From positions 868,001-932,000 of the forward strand of contig NZ_CASCJC010000001.1 of NCBI RefSeq assembly GCF_949152225.1: DNA of 64,000 bases. Direction: 5' to 3'. Within the stretch, counting starts at the first letter, position 1, and each line of letters starts with the position of its first letter. Position numbers and translations under genes: made by a program. Source of the stretch: Ligilactobacillus sp900765635. Its GTDB lineage: Bacteria > Bacillota > Bacilli > Lactobacillales > Lactobacillaceae. Positions 25,828 through 34,043 of this stretch are shown here, in pieces. Below the pieces are notes generated by a model, which saw only the letters and a list, made by a program, of their open reading frames with translations, did no database searches and had not been told where the DNA came from.

Positions 25828-25850
25828 AGTAAATATTGAGGAGAAACTTA

Positions 25851-27161
25851 ATGGAAAAAATAGTTAATGTTATCGGGGCTGGCTTGGCAGGAAGTGAAGC
25901 GGCTTGGCAAATCGCTAATCGTGGCGTGAAGGTGCGCTTATATGAAATGCGTCCCCAAAAATCAACACCAGCGCACCATACAGGAAATTTTGCAGAGTTA
26001 GTTTGTACAAATTCTTTGCGAGCTAATCAATTAACTAACGCAGCGGGACTTTTAAAAGAAGAAATGCGTCAATTGAATTCTTTAATTATGAAAGCTGCTG
26101 ATGCAAATAGTGTACCTGCAGGTGGAGCGTTGGCTGTTGATCGTGAGGGATTCTCTGGTGCTGTGACACAAGCATTGCAAGAACATCCAAATGTAGAGAT
26201 TGTTTGTGAGGAATTAACTGCTTTACCAGAAGGATTAAGTGTTGTAGCCACTGGTCCATTGACGGCAGAAGGTTTAGCAAAAGACATCAAGCAATTTATG
26301 GGTGATGATGGCTTGTATTTTTATGATGCGGCTGCTCCAATTTTAGAAAAATCATCACTTGATATGGATAAGGTTTACTTGAAATCACGTTATGATAAAG
26401 GCGATGCAGCTTATTTAAACTGTCCGATGACAGAAGAAGAATTTAAAGCTTTTTATCATGAATTGATCAATGCGCAAACGGCCGAACTTCATGAATTCGA
26501 AGATGAAAAATTCTTTGAAGGCTGCATGCCTATCGAAGAAATGGCCTCACGTGGTGAAAAAACTATGCTTTTTGGTCCGCTAAAACCAGTCGGCTTAGAA
26601 GATCCGCGAACAGGAAAAGAGCCATTTGCGGTAGTTCAATTGCGTCAAGATAATGCGGCTGGAGATTTGTATAATATTGTTGGTTTCCAGACTCATCTAA
26701 AATGGGGTGAACAAAAGCGTGTCTTTTCAATGATTCCTGGTTTAGAAAATGCTCGTTTTGTTCGCTATGGGGTAATGCATCGCAACACATATTTGCGTTC
26801 ACCTCAAATGATGGAACAAACATATCAAACTAAAAAGCGACCAGATTTATTGTTTGCTGGACAAATGACAGGAGTAGAAGGTTACGTTGAAAGTGCAGCA
26901 AGTGGACTTTATGCTGGAATTAATGCAGCGTTATTGGCACAAGAAAAAGCGCCAGTGATTTTCCCAGAAGAAACAATGATGGGAGCAATGGCATATTATA
27001 TTACGCATGCAAATAAAGATAATTTCCAACCTATTAATGCCAACTTTGGAATTATTCGACCATTGGGTAAACGAGTTCGAGACAAACGTGAACGTAATAT
27101 GCAACTTTCGCAACGAGCCTTGGATGAATTGGCAAAATTCAAAGCAAATAAATTAGACTAG
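25851..27161 (+). CDS. trmFO: tRNA (m5U54) methyltransferase, folate/FAD dependent
   Basis: Methylates U54 in the T-loop of tRNAs using methylene-tetrahydrofolate and FAD. The FAD-binding loop VIGAGLAGSEAA is at the N-terminus, followed by LYEMRP and AELVCTNSLRAN with the conserved Cys; the GQMTGVEGYVESAASGL segment closes the FAD site. 436 residues. I start at 25851, where GAGGAG is 7 nt upstream; an in-frame TTG five codons earlier lies at the ribosome site. topA-trmFO-xerC-hslVU is a standard Firmicutes order. A terminator follows. Confidence 0.96.
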   Translation: MEKIVNVIGAGLAGSEAAWQIANRGVKVRLYEMRPQKSTPAHHTGNFAELVCTNSLRANQLTNAAGLLKEEMRQLNSLIMKAADANSVPAGGALAVDREGFSGAVTQALQEHPNVEIVCEELTALPEGLSVVATGPLTAEGLAKDIKQFMGDDGLYFYDAAAPILEKSSLDMDKVYLKSRYDKGDAAYLNCPMTEEEFKAFYHELINAQTAELHEFEDEKFFEGCMPIEEMASRGEKTMLFGPLKPVGLEDPRTGKEPFAVVQLRQDNAAGDLYNIVGFQTHLKWGEQKRVFSMIPGLENARFVRYGVMHRNTYLRSPQMMEQTYQTKKRPDLLFAGQMTGVEGYVESAASGLYAGINAALLAQEKAPVIFPEETMMGAMAYYITHANKDNFQPINANFGIIRPLGKRVRDKRERNMQLSQRALDELAKFKANKLD

Positions 27162-27167
27162 TCAAAG

Positions 27168-27198
27168 AGGTGTGATTTGTTTAATCACACCTTTTTTT
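27168..27198 (+). terminator. intrinsic terminator of the topA-trmFO unit
   Basis: AGGTGTGATT (27168-27177) and AATCACACCT (27183-27192) with a five-base loop and seven T. A second small perfect stem, TTATGCT (27202-27208) and AGCATAA (27216-27222), stands right after it in the xerC leader. Confidence 0.92.
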
Positions 27199-27279
27199 AA
27201 GTTATGCTAAGGAAAAGCATAAAGAGCTTGACTAACTTTGACCTATATAAGAGAATGTTAATTGAAAGGCGGAGTGCAG

Positions 27280-28185
27280 ATGTCTCTTGAACAACATTGG
27301 ATTAGTGATTTTAAACGTTATTTACAAGTTGAACGACAGTATTCAGGTGAAACTTTGAAAGCTTATGGCGAGGATTTGGAATTGTTTAAGCGGTTCTTGT
27401 TAGAAAATGGAGGCGCTCAGTCCTTTGCTGATGTTTCAAATTTTGATGTACATGTTTATATGGGTTATTTGTATGATCAACAGTATAAAACAACAACTAT
27501 TTCACGGATGGTTTCGAGTTTGCGTTCTTTTTATCGCTTTTTAATGAAAAATGAGTACGTTAATGATAATCCATTTGCCTACGTTCAGCTTAAGCGACAA
27601 CCACGATCCTTACCGCATTTCTTCTATGAAAAAGAAATGAATGCGCTTTTTGAAGCGACTAGGGGAGATGATTGGCGGTCTTTGCGAGATTATGCTTTGT
27701 TGGAAAGTTTATATGCAACAGGAATGCGGGTTAGTGAATGCACAGGATTGACTATAAAAGATATTGATTTTAGTACGCAAACAATGCTATTACATGGTAA
27801 AGGTTCTAAGGATCGCTATGTTCCTTTCGGCCGTTTTTGTAAGGATGCTTTGCTAGTTTATTTTGAACAAGTACGTACACCTTTGATGACTAAACATCAA
27901 CAATGTCACGATTACGTTTTCGTTAATCAACATGGAGCGCCATTAACCGCGGCTGGAGTCGCCTATATTTTAAATCAAATTGTTAAGCGAAGTTCTTTGA
28001 CAACGACGATTCATCCTCATGAATTACGGCATACTTTTGCGACGCATTTAATGAGTAATGGTGCTGATTTACGCGCAGTTCAAGAGTTATTAGGACACAG
28101 TAGCTTATCGACAACACAAATTTATACACATGTTACCCCCGAACATTTGCAAAGGGATTATCGTAAGTATTTTCCTAGAGCATAG
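27280..28185 (+). CDS. xerC: tyrosine recombinase XerC
   Basis: Resolves chromosome dimers at dif with its partner recombinase. All catalytic residues are present: R150 in ATGMRVSE, K174 in GKGSKDR, H247 and R250 in HPHELRH, H273 in LLGHSS and Y282 in QIYTH. The N-terminal SAM-like domain is complete. I start at the ATG at 27280, with GGCGGAG about 5 nt upstream; an in-frame TTG six codons earlier has no site. 301 residues. In contrast to the XerD-like protein at 5457-6278 it looks fully active. It begins the xerC-hslV-hslU unit. Confidence 0.96.
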   Translation: MSLEQHWISDFKRYLQVERQYSGETLKAYGEDLELFKRFLLENGGAQSFADVSNFDVHVYMGYLYDQQYKTTTISRMVSSLRSFYRFLMKNEYVNDNPFAYVQLKRQPRSLPHFFYEKEMNALFEATRGDDWRSLRDYALLESLYATGMRVSECTGLTIKDIDFSTQTMLLHGKGSKDRYVPFGRFCKDALLVYFEQVRTPLMTKHQQCHDYVFVNQHGAPLTAAGVAYILNQIVKRSSLTTTIHPHELRHTFATHLMSNGADLRAVQELLGHSSLSTTQIYTHVTPEHLQRDYRKYFPRA

Positions 28186-28216
28186 TTTTGAGGCAAAATT
28201 TTAAGGAGGAAAAACA

Positions 28217-28759
28217 ATGCCTATTTCATTTCACGCGACTACCATTTGTGCAGTTCGCCATAATGGTCATTTAGCGATGGCAGGCGATGGTCAAGTGACC
28301 ATGGGAGAAAAAGTTATCATGAAAGGAACGGCACGTAAAGTTCGTAGAATCTATAACGGGAAAGTTGTAGTAGGCTTTGCGGGGAGTGTCGCTGATGCGT
28401 TTAATCTTGAAGAACGTTTCGAAAAAAAATTAAACGAATACAGTGGTAATTTACAACGTGCAGCTGTTGAGTTGGCACAAGAATGGCGTAGTGATCAAGC
28501 TTTACAAAAATTAGAAGCATTATTAATTGTCATGGATAAAGATAATCTTTTATTGGTTTCAGGTTCTGGAGAAGTTATCGAACCAGATGATAATGTTTTA
28601 GCGATTGGTTCTGGTGGCAATTTTGCTTTATCTGCAGCTAAAGCCTTGACTAAATATGCTCCATCTATGAGTGCATTAGATATTGCAAAAGCAGCAATTG
28701 GAATTGCCGGCGATATTGATATCTTTACAAATCATAATATTATTGCAGAAGAATTGTAA
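28217..28759 (+). CDS. hslV: HslV (ClpQ) protease subunit
   Basis: Proteolytic subunit of the HslUV ATP-dependent protease. Mature N-terminus follows processing: the short leader MPISFHA precedes TTICAV, whose first Thr should be the nucleophile; AGDGQVTMGEKVIMK and the GSGGNFALSAAKAL stretch complete the proteasome-type fold. 180 residues. AAGGAGG is 7 nt before the ATG. The seven-residue leader is longer than the one or few residues common in the family, but the next ATG is internal, so the start is kept. Confidence 0.95.
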   Translation: MPISFHATTICAVRHNGHLAMAGDGQVTMGEKVIMKGTARKVRRIYNGKVVVGFAGSVADAFNLEERFEKKLNEYSGNLQRAAVELAQEWRSDQALQKLEALLIVMDKDNLLLVSGSGEVIEPDDNVLAIGSGGNFALSAAKALTKYAPSMSALDIAKAAIGIAGDIDIFTNHNIIAEEL

Positions 28760-28776
28760 GCAAAGAGGTTAATTAA

Positions 28777-30189
28777 ATGGAACAGTTAGATAAAACACCA
28801 AAACAAATTGTAGCTGAATTAGATAAGTATGTTATTGGTCAAGAAAATGCAAAAAAAGCTATTGCGGTTTCTTTGCGTAATCGTTATCGGCGTATGCAAT
28901 TACCAGTAGAAATGCAAGAAGATGTAACACCTAAAAACTTGTTGATGATTGGGCCAACTGGGGTAGGTAAAACAGAAATTGCTCGACGTTTGGCAAAAAT
29001 TGTTGGAGCTCCTTTTGTTAAAGTGGAAGCAACTAAATTTACTGAGGTTGGCTATGTCGGACGCGACGTGGAATCTATGGTACGTGATTTGGTTGAAGTA
29101 GCTTATAAGATGCAACAAGAAGAAGTTTATAAGCAAGTACGTACCCAAGCTGTTCAATTGGCAGATAAGCGCTTGATTAAGCTTTTAGTCCCAGCGCAAA
29201 AAAAGCAAAATAAACAAAATCAACAATTAAACTTTATGCAACTGATGCAAGATTTACAAAATGGGAAGTTGCCACAAGGGTTTGAACCTGAGCAAGAAGA
29301 AGTAACTGATGAAATTCGGAACCAACGTTTGAGTGTCAGTGAACAACTAAACCGCGGACTATTAGAAAATAAAGAAATCACAATTGAAATGGATGATCCA
29401 GCTCAAAGTTTTGGTAATCAATCTGATATGTTAGGTCAAATGGGAATTGATTTAAATGATACTTTGGGTAATTTGATGCCTAAAAAGCGTGTAACAAGAA
29501 CGATGAGTGTTAAGGATGCACGTGAAGTCTTTGTACGTGAAGAATCGGAAAAACTAGTTAATAGTGCAGATGTTGCAGATGCTGCTATTAAGAAAGCACA
29601 AAATATGGGGATTATCTTTATTGATGAAATTGATAAGATTACCTCTAAATCTAAACAAAATGCGGGTTCAGTTTCACGTGAAGGAGTTCAACGCGATATT
29701 TTACCAATCGTTGAAGGCTCACAAATTAAAACAAAATATGGCATTATCAAGACCGATCATATTTTATTTATCGCTTCAGGAGCATTTCATGAAAGTAAGC
29801 CAAGCGATTTGATTGCCGAACTTCAAGGCCGTTTTCCAATTAGAGTGGAACTAGAAGACTTAACTGCCACAGATTTTGTTAAGATTTTAACAGAACCAAA
29901 TAACGCTTTGATCAAACAATATATCGCGTTAATTAGGACAGATAATATTGAAGTAACATTTACAATTGAAGCAGTTGAAAAAATTGCACAAATCGCTTAC
30001 CAGGTTAACCATGAAACAGAAAATATCGGTGCGAGACGTTTGCATACGATCTTAGAAAAATTATTGGAAGACTTACTGTATGAAGGACCAGACATGCAAA
30101 TGGGGCAAATCACGATTACAGAAGCCTATGTTGAACAAAAAATTGGCACGATTGTGGCCGATAAAGACCTCAGTCGCTATATCTTGTAA
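28777..30189 (+). CDS. hslU: HslU (ClpY) ATPase subunit
   Basis: AAA+ unfoldase that feeds substrates to HslV. It begins with the family helix (TPKQIVAELDKYVIGQENAKKA), Walker A GPTGVGKTE near 64-72, the pore motif GYVGRDVE, an intermediate domain rich in Gln and Lys (about 125-245), Walker B IIFIDEIDKI, and the C-terminal sensor-2 region ENIGARRLHTILEKLLEDL. 470 residues. It starts 17 bases after hslV. The expected codY does not follow; a LacX-like gene does. Confidence 0.96.
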   Translation: MEQLDKTPKQIVAELDKYVIGQENAKKAIAVSLRNRYRRMQLPVEMQEDVTPKNLLMIGPTGVGKTEIARRLAKIVGAPFVKVEATKFTEVGYVGRDVESMVRDLVEVAYKMQQEEVYKQVRTQAVQLADKRLIKLLVPAQKKQNKQNQQLNFMQLMQDLQNGKLPQGFEPEQEEVTDEIRNQRLSVSEQLNRGLLENKEITIEMDDPAQSFGNQSDMLGQMGIDLNDTLGNLMPKKRVTRTMSVKDAREVFVREESEKLVNSADVADAAIKKAQNMGIIFIDEIDKITSKSKQNAGSVSREGVQRDILPIVEGSQIKTKYGIIKTDHILFIASGAFHESKPSDLIAELQGRFPIRVELEDLTATDFVKILTEPNNALIKQYIALIRTDNIEVTFTIEAVEKIAQIAYQVNHETENIGARRLHTILEKLLEDLLYEGPDMQMGQITITEAYVEQKIGTIVADKDLSRYIL

Positions 30190-30212
30190 GATTATCTAGG
30201 AGGAAATGTTAG

Positions 30213-31088
30213 ATGGCAGTTACAATTCAAAATCAGTATTTAAGTGCGACAGTCAATGAACATGGAGCTGAATTAGCCAGTTTAATCGCTAAAAAGACCG
30301 GCATCGATTATATGTGGTCGGCTGACGCAAAATATTGGGGACGACGATCACCGGTCTTATTTCCGATCGAAGGCCGGTTAAAAGATGATCAATACGTGTG
30401 GCAAGATAAAACATATCATTTGACGCAACACGGTTTTGCACGTGATTGTGACTTTGAAGTCGTCACAAAACAAAGCGATTACGTTAGTTTTGAATTAAAG
30501 CCAAACTCAAAGACTAAAGAAAACTACCCATTTGACTTTATTTTACGCCTAAACTACCGCTTGATTGCCGATAGCTTGGAATTAGAATATGAAGTAATTA
30601 ACCCAAGTGATAGTGAGTTGCATTTTGCATTAGGTGCACATCCTGCATTTAAGGTTCCTTTAATAGAAGGACAAGCTTATGAGGATTATTATATTGAAAT
30701 CTTACCAAATAAAGCACGTAAGGTTATTCCTTTGAGTGGAGGATTAACAGATCCTAAAAATGCTTATTTGACTAAAGGTGATGTCTTAAAGATTTCACAT
30801 GAGACGTTTAAAGATGATGCGATTATTTATGATTTAGAGCAAGAAGAAACAACCTTTGTATTAAAAAATAATAAAGATGATCATGGAATAGCATTAAAGG
30901 CCAAGGATGCTAAGTTTACCGGCATTTGGTCGTGTTATCCGGCTAAAGGACAGTTTGTTTGCATCGAACCTTGGTGGGGCTTAGCAGATACGGTTCAAGC
31001 TAGTGGAAAGCTTGAAGAAAAGTTTGCTAACAATGTTTTAGCCGGTCATGAAACCTTTAAGACTTCTTTTAGCGTACAGGTCTTTTAA
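30213..31088 (+). CDS. aldose 1-epimerase family protein (LacX-like)
   Basis: Cytoplasmic mutarotase-fold protein of 291 residues. Characteristic segments are WSADAKYWGRRSPVLFPIEG, the His in LTQHGFARD, and the second His in LGAHPAF, then a Glu in FVCIEPWWG that would act as base; these match the LacX/YeaD-like subgroup rather than classical GalM. Its exact sugar substrate is unknown. AGGAGG at about 30198-30203 is 9 nt before the ATG, and it follows hslU by 23 bases. A terminator follows. Confidence 0.85.
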   Translation: MAVTIQNQYLSATVNEHGAELASLIAKKTGIDYMWSADAKYWGRRSPVLFPIEGRLKDDQYVWQDKTYHLTQHGFARDCDFEVVTKQSDYVSFELKPNSKTKENYPFDFILRLNYRLIADSLELEYEVINPSDSELHFALGAHPAFKVPLIEGQAYEDYYIEILPNKARKVIPLSGGLTDPKNAYLTKGDVLKISHETFKDDAIIYDLEQEETTFVLKNNKDDHGIALKAKDAKFTGIWSCYPAKGQFVCIEPWWGLADTVQASGKLEEKFANNVLAGHETFKTSFSVQVF

Positions 31089-31099
31089 AATATCAAAAG

Positions 31100-31132
31100 A
31101 TGGATACTACTTTTTTAGTGGTATCCATTTTT
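31100..31132 (+). terminator. intrinsic terminator after the LacX-like gene
   Basis: ATGGATACTAC (31100-31110) and GTGGTATCCAT (31118-31128) with a seven-base loop and a T tract. It ends xerC-hslVU-lacX. Confidence 0.88.
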
Positions 31133-31134
31133 AT

Positions 31135-31168
31135 TAAAAAACCGACTAATCGTATTTGATTAATCGGT
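31135..31168 (-). terminator. intrinsic terminator of plsY
   Basis: On the minus strand ACCGATTAATC (31168-31158) pairs with GATTAGTCGGT (31151-31141), then six T. It stands back to back with the plus-strand terminator. Confidence 0.9.
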
Positions 31169-31174
31169 TAAATG

Positions 31175-31795
31175 TTATTTATTTTTTTGTTGACGCTTTT
31201 TGTAGCCTAAACCAAATGGAACTAAGTTTTCTGTTCCATTTTTAATTCGCTCAATATTACCCCAGTGTCTTACAAAAACAAAGATTGTTAAAGCTACAGC
31301 TACACATGTCAAAATCAAATCATGATAAAAGAATGATGCAAGCGTAATTAAAGTAAAGCCCACCATACTAGCCATACTGACCATGCTGGTAATGTAAAGT
31401 GTGATTAAAAAGATTGCCCAAGAAAGTAAGAAAAATTGCCAGTTATAAACAAGCAATACTCCAACACTTGTTGCAACAGCTTTACCACCTTTAAAACCTG
31501 CAAAAATTGGGAAAACATGTCCTAAAATAGCAGAAAGACCAATCAACATTACATTGGCATTCGAATGAAATATAAATGGTAAACAAGCAGTTAGAGTTCC
31601 TTTTAACATATCCATCAATAAAACAACGATGCCAGCTTTTTTACCTAACACTCTAAATGTATTGGTAGTTCCCATGTTTCCACTACCAAAATTACGAATA
31701 TCTTTGTTGTAAAAAATTTTTCCTATCCAAACTCCAGAAGGAATTGATCCTAAAAGATAGCCTATAAGCAACATGATGATAATCTTAGAATCCAA
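31175..31795 (-). CDS. plsY: glycerol-3-phosphate acyltransferase PlsY
   Basis: Membrane enzyme that transfers acyl from acyl-phosphate to glycerol-3-phosphate, the first step of phospholipid synthesis. Conserved motifs: GSIPSGVWIG, GSGNMGTTNTFR and GFKGGKAVATSVGV. About five membrane segments, 206 residues. The start is TTG with a strong AAGGAGG 7 nt upstream. Divergent from parE, the arrangement seen in many Firmicutes; it has its own terminator. Confidence 0.95.
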   Translation of the reverse strand: MDSKIIIMLLIGYLLGSIPSGVWIGKIFYNKDIRNFGSGNMGTTNTFRVLGKKAGIVVLLMDMLKGTLTACLPFIFHSNANVMLIGLSAILGHVFPIFAGFKGGKAVATSVGVLLVYNWQFFLLSWAIFLITLYITSMVSMASMVGFTLITLASFFYHDLILTCVAVALTIFVFVRHWGNIERIKNGTENLVPFGLGYKKRQQKNK

Positions 31796-31881
31796 GGTTA
31801 AACCTCCTTTTTCATATAATACCTGTCTTATTCTATCACTTATTGGTCTTTAACCGCAATAAGCGATAAAATGTGGTATGT

Positions 31882-31938
31882 AGTAGTCTGTATGCTTTTT
31901 TTGCAAACGATGCAATAAAAAAGTATAAATAAACTACT
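31882..31938 (+). repeat. long imperfect inverted repeat upstream of parE
   Basis: Outer arms AGTAGT (31882-31887) and ACTACT (31933-31938); inner imperfect arms TATGCTTTTTTTGCA and TGCAATAAAAAAGTATA close on a five-base loop. No clear terminator pattern for either neighbour. A -10-like TATGAT (31961-31966) follows. Confidence 0.4.
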
Positions 31939-32011
31939 GGTAGACTCGCTTTTTATAAGGTATGATAGTAAGAGTTATGATTAATTACGAAATAGAAAGG
32001 ATTGAAAACTG

Positions 32012-34024
32012 TTGGTAAAACCAAACTACAATGATGATGCAATTCAGGTTTTAGAAGGTCTTGAAGCGGTGCGCAAACGTCCAGGAATGTACATCGGTTC
32101 AACTGATTCTAAAGGCTTGCATCACTTAGTGTATGAAATTGTAGATAATGCTGTAGACGAAGCATTATCTGGTTATGGTAATCAAATAGACGTGACGATT
32201 CATACAGATGATTCGATTACTGTGGTAGATTATGGACGTGGGATGCCCGTTGGGATGCATGCTTCAGGGATACCGACCGTTGAAGTAATCTTTACTGTCT
32301 TACACGCTGGTGGTAAATTTGGACAAGGTGGCTATAAAACATCTGGTGGCTTACACGGTGTAGGTGCATCTGTTGTTAATGCATTATCTTCTTATTTGAA
32401 GGTGACAACGGTTAGAGACGGTATTGAATATGAAGAACAGTTTAAAAATGGTGGTCAACCTCAAGGTACATTGCGCAAGTTAGGAAAGACTACTAAGAAA
32501 AGTGGCACAACTGTAACATTTAAGCCTGATGCAACGATTTTTTCAACGACACATTTTAATTATGAAATTTTAGCGGAGCGTTTACGAGAGTCAGCATTTT
32601 TACTTAAAGGTGTAAAAATCACTTTAAGCGATGAACGTACGCAAACAACAGAAATTTTTCATTTTGAAGAAGGTATCAAACAATTCGTTGCTTATCTTAA
32701 TGAAGACAAAGATGTTTTAGGAAACGTAATGTATTTTGAAGGAACCAAGGAAGGAATTGAAGTCGAAGTAGCGGCTCAATATAATGATGGTTATTCAGAA
32801 AATATTATGTCTTTTGTAAACAATGTGCGTACTAAAGATGGTGGTAGTCATGAAGTTGGGATGCGTTCGGCATGGACTAAAGCTTTTAATGAATATGCGC
32901 GTAAGATTAATCTTTTAAAAGACAAAGATAAAAACTTAGAAGGTAGCGATGTACGTGAGGGCTTAGCAGCAATTATTTCGGTGCGTATTCCAGAAGAATT
33001 ATTACAATTTGAAGGACAAGTTAAAGGCAAACTAGGTACACCTGAAGCTAGAAGTGCTGTAGAAACACTTGTTGGTGAGCAACTAAGCTATTATTTGATG
33101 GAAAATGGCGAATTTGCTCAAGATTTGGTTCGTAAATCAATTAAGGCTAGGGAAGCGCGCGAAGCTGCTAGAAAAGCACGTGATGAGAGTCGCAACGGCA
33201 AGAAACGCAAGAAAAAAGAACAGTTGTTATCCGGCAAACTGACGCCAGCACAATCTAAAAATGCTAAGAAAAACGAGTTGTTTTTAGTCGAAGGTGATTC
33301 TGCGGGTGGTTCTGCTAAACAAGGACGGGATCGTAAGTTTCAAGCAATTTTGCCTTTACGTGGTAAAGTCTTAAATACTGAAAAAGCTAAGTTACAAGAT
33401 ATTGTAAAAAATGAAGAAATCAATACGATGATTTATACAATCGGCGCTGGTGTTGGGGCTGAATTTAATTTGGCCGATGCCAATTACGACAAAGTCATTA
33501 TCATGACTGATGCGGATACTGATGGGGCCCATATCCAAACGTTATTGTTAACGTTCTTTTATAAGTACATGCGCCCACTTATCAACGCAGGTAGAGTTTA
33601 TATTGCCTTGCCTCCGTTATATAAATTACAAAAAACAGTCAAGAAAAAACAACTTATTCGCTACGCTTGGACCGAAGACGAATTAAAGCAAGCTATTAAA
33701 GAATTAGGTAAGGGATATACACTTCAACGTTTTAAAGGGTTGGGTGAAATGAACGCCGACCAGCTTTGGGAAACGACGATGAATCCCGAAACACGCACTT
33801 TAGTTCGCATCAAAATCGATGATGATGCGGTCGCAGAAAGACGAGTTACCACTTTGATGGGAGATAAGGTTGAACCAAGAAGAAAATGGATCGAAAAAAA
33901 TGTCCAATTTACCTTGGAAGAAGATGGTAGCTTACTTGATACGGTAGTGGCCCAAGAAGCGCATCAAACCAGCATACAAGAAGAAATGAATTTATTTGAT
34001 GAAACTAACTACACTGAAGAGTAA
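32012..34024 (+). CDS. parE: DNA topoisomerase IV subunit B
   Basis: ATPase subunit of topoisomerase IV, which unlinks daughter chromosomes. GHKL ATPase motifs: EIVDNAVDEAL, DYGRGMPVG and GGLHGVGASVVNAL. TOPRIM motifs: LFLVEGDSAGGSAKQGRDR and TDADTDGAHI. 670 residues. The TTG start has GAAAGG 11 nt upstream. The neighbouring parC, and the sequence KPNYNDDAIQVLEGLEAVRKRP, identify it as ParE rather than GyrB. The quinolone-related segment PLRGKVLNTEKAK looks ordinary. Confidence 0.95.
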   Translation: MVKPNYNDDAIQVLEGLEAVRKRPGMYIGSTDSKGLHHLVYEIVDNAVDEALSGYGNQIDVTIHTDDSITVVDYGRGMPVGMHASGIPTVEVIFTVLHAGGKFGQGGYKTSGGLHGVGASVVNALSSYLKVTTVRDGIEYEEQFKNGGQPQGTLRKLGKTTKKSGTTVTFKPDATIFSTTHFNYEILAERLRESAFLLKGVKITLSDERTQTTEIFHFEEGIKQFVAYLNEDKDVLGNVMYFEGTKEGIEVEVAAQYNDGYSENIMSFVNNVRTKDGGSHEVGMRSAWTKAFNEYARKINLLKDKDKNLEGSDVREGLAAIISVRIPEELLQFEGQVKGKLGTPEARSAVETLVGEQLSYYLMENGEFAQDLVRKSIKAREAREAARKARDESRNGKKRKKKEQLLSGKLTPAQSKNAKKNELFLVEGDSAGGSAKQGRDRKFQAILPLRGKVLNTEKAKLQDIVKNEEINTMIYTIGAGVGAEFNLADANYDKVIIMTDADTDGAHIQTLLLTFFYKYMRPLINAGRVYIALPPLYKLQKTVKKKQLIRYAWTEDELKQAIKELGKGYTLQRFKGLGEMNADQLWETTMNPETRTLVRIKIDDDAVAERRVTTLMGDKVEPRRKWIEKNVQFTLEEDGSLLDTVVAQEAHQTSIQEEMNLFDETNYTEE

Positions 34025-34043
34025 AGGAGGCCGGTAAGTAACA

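Noticed and set aside
27202..27222. Small perfect stem before xerC as a second terminator
   Set aside because: No T tract follows and it stands after a strong terminator; it is probably leader structure or chance.
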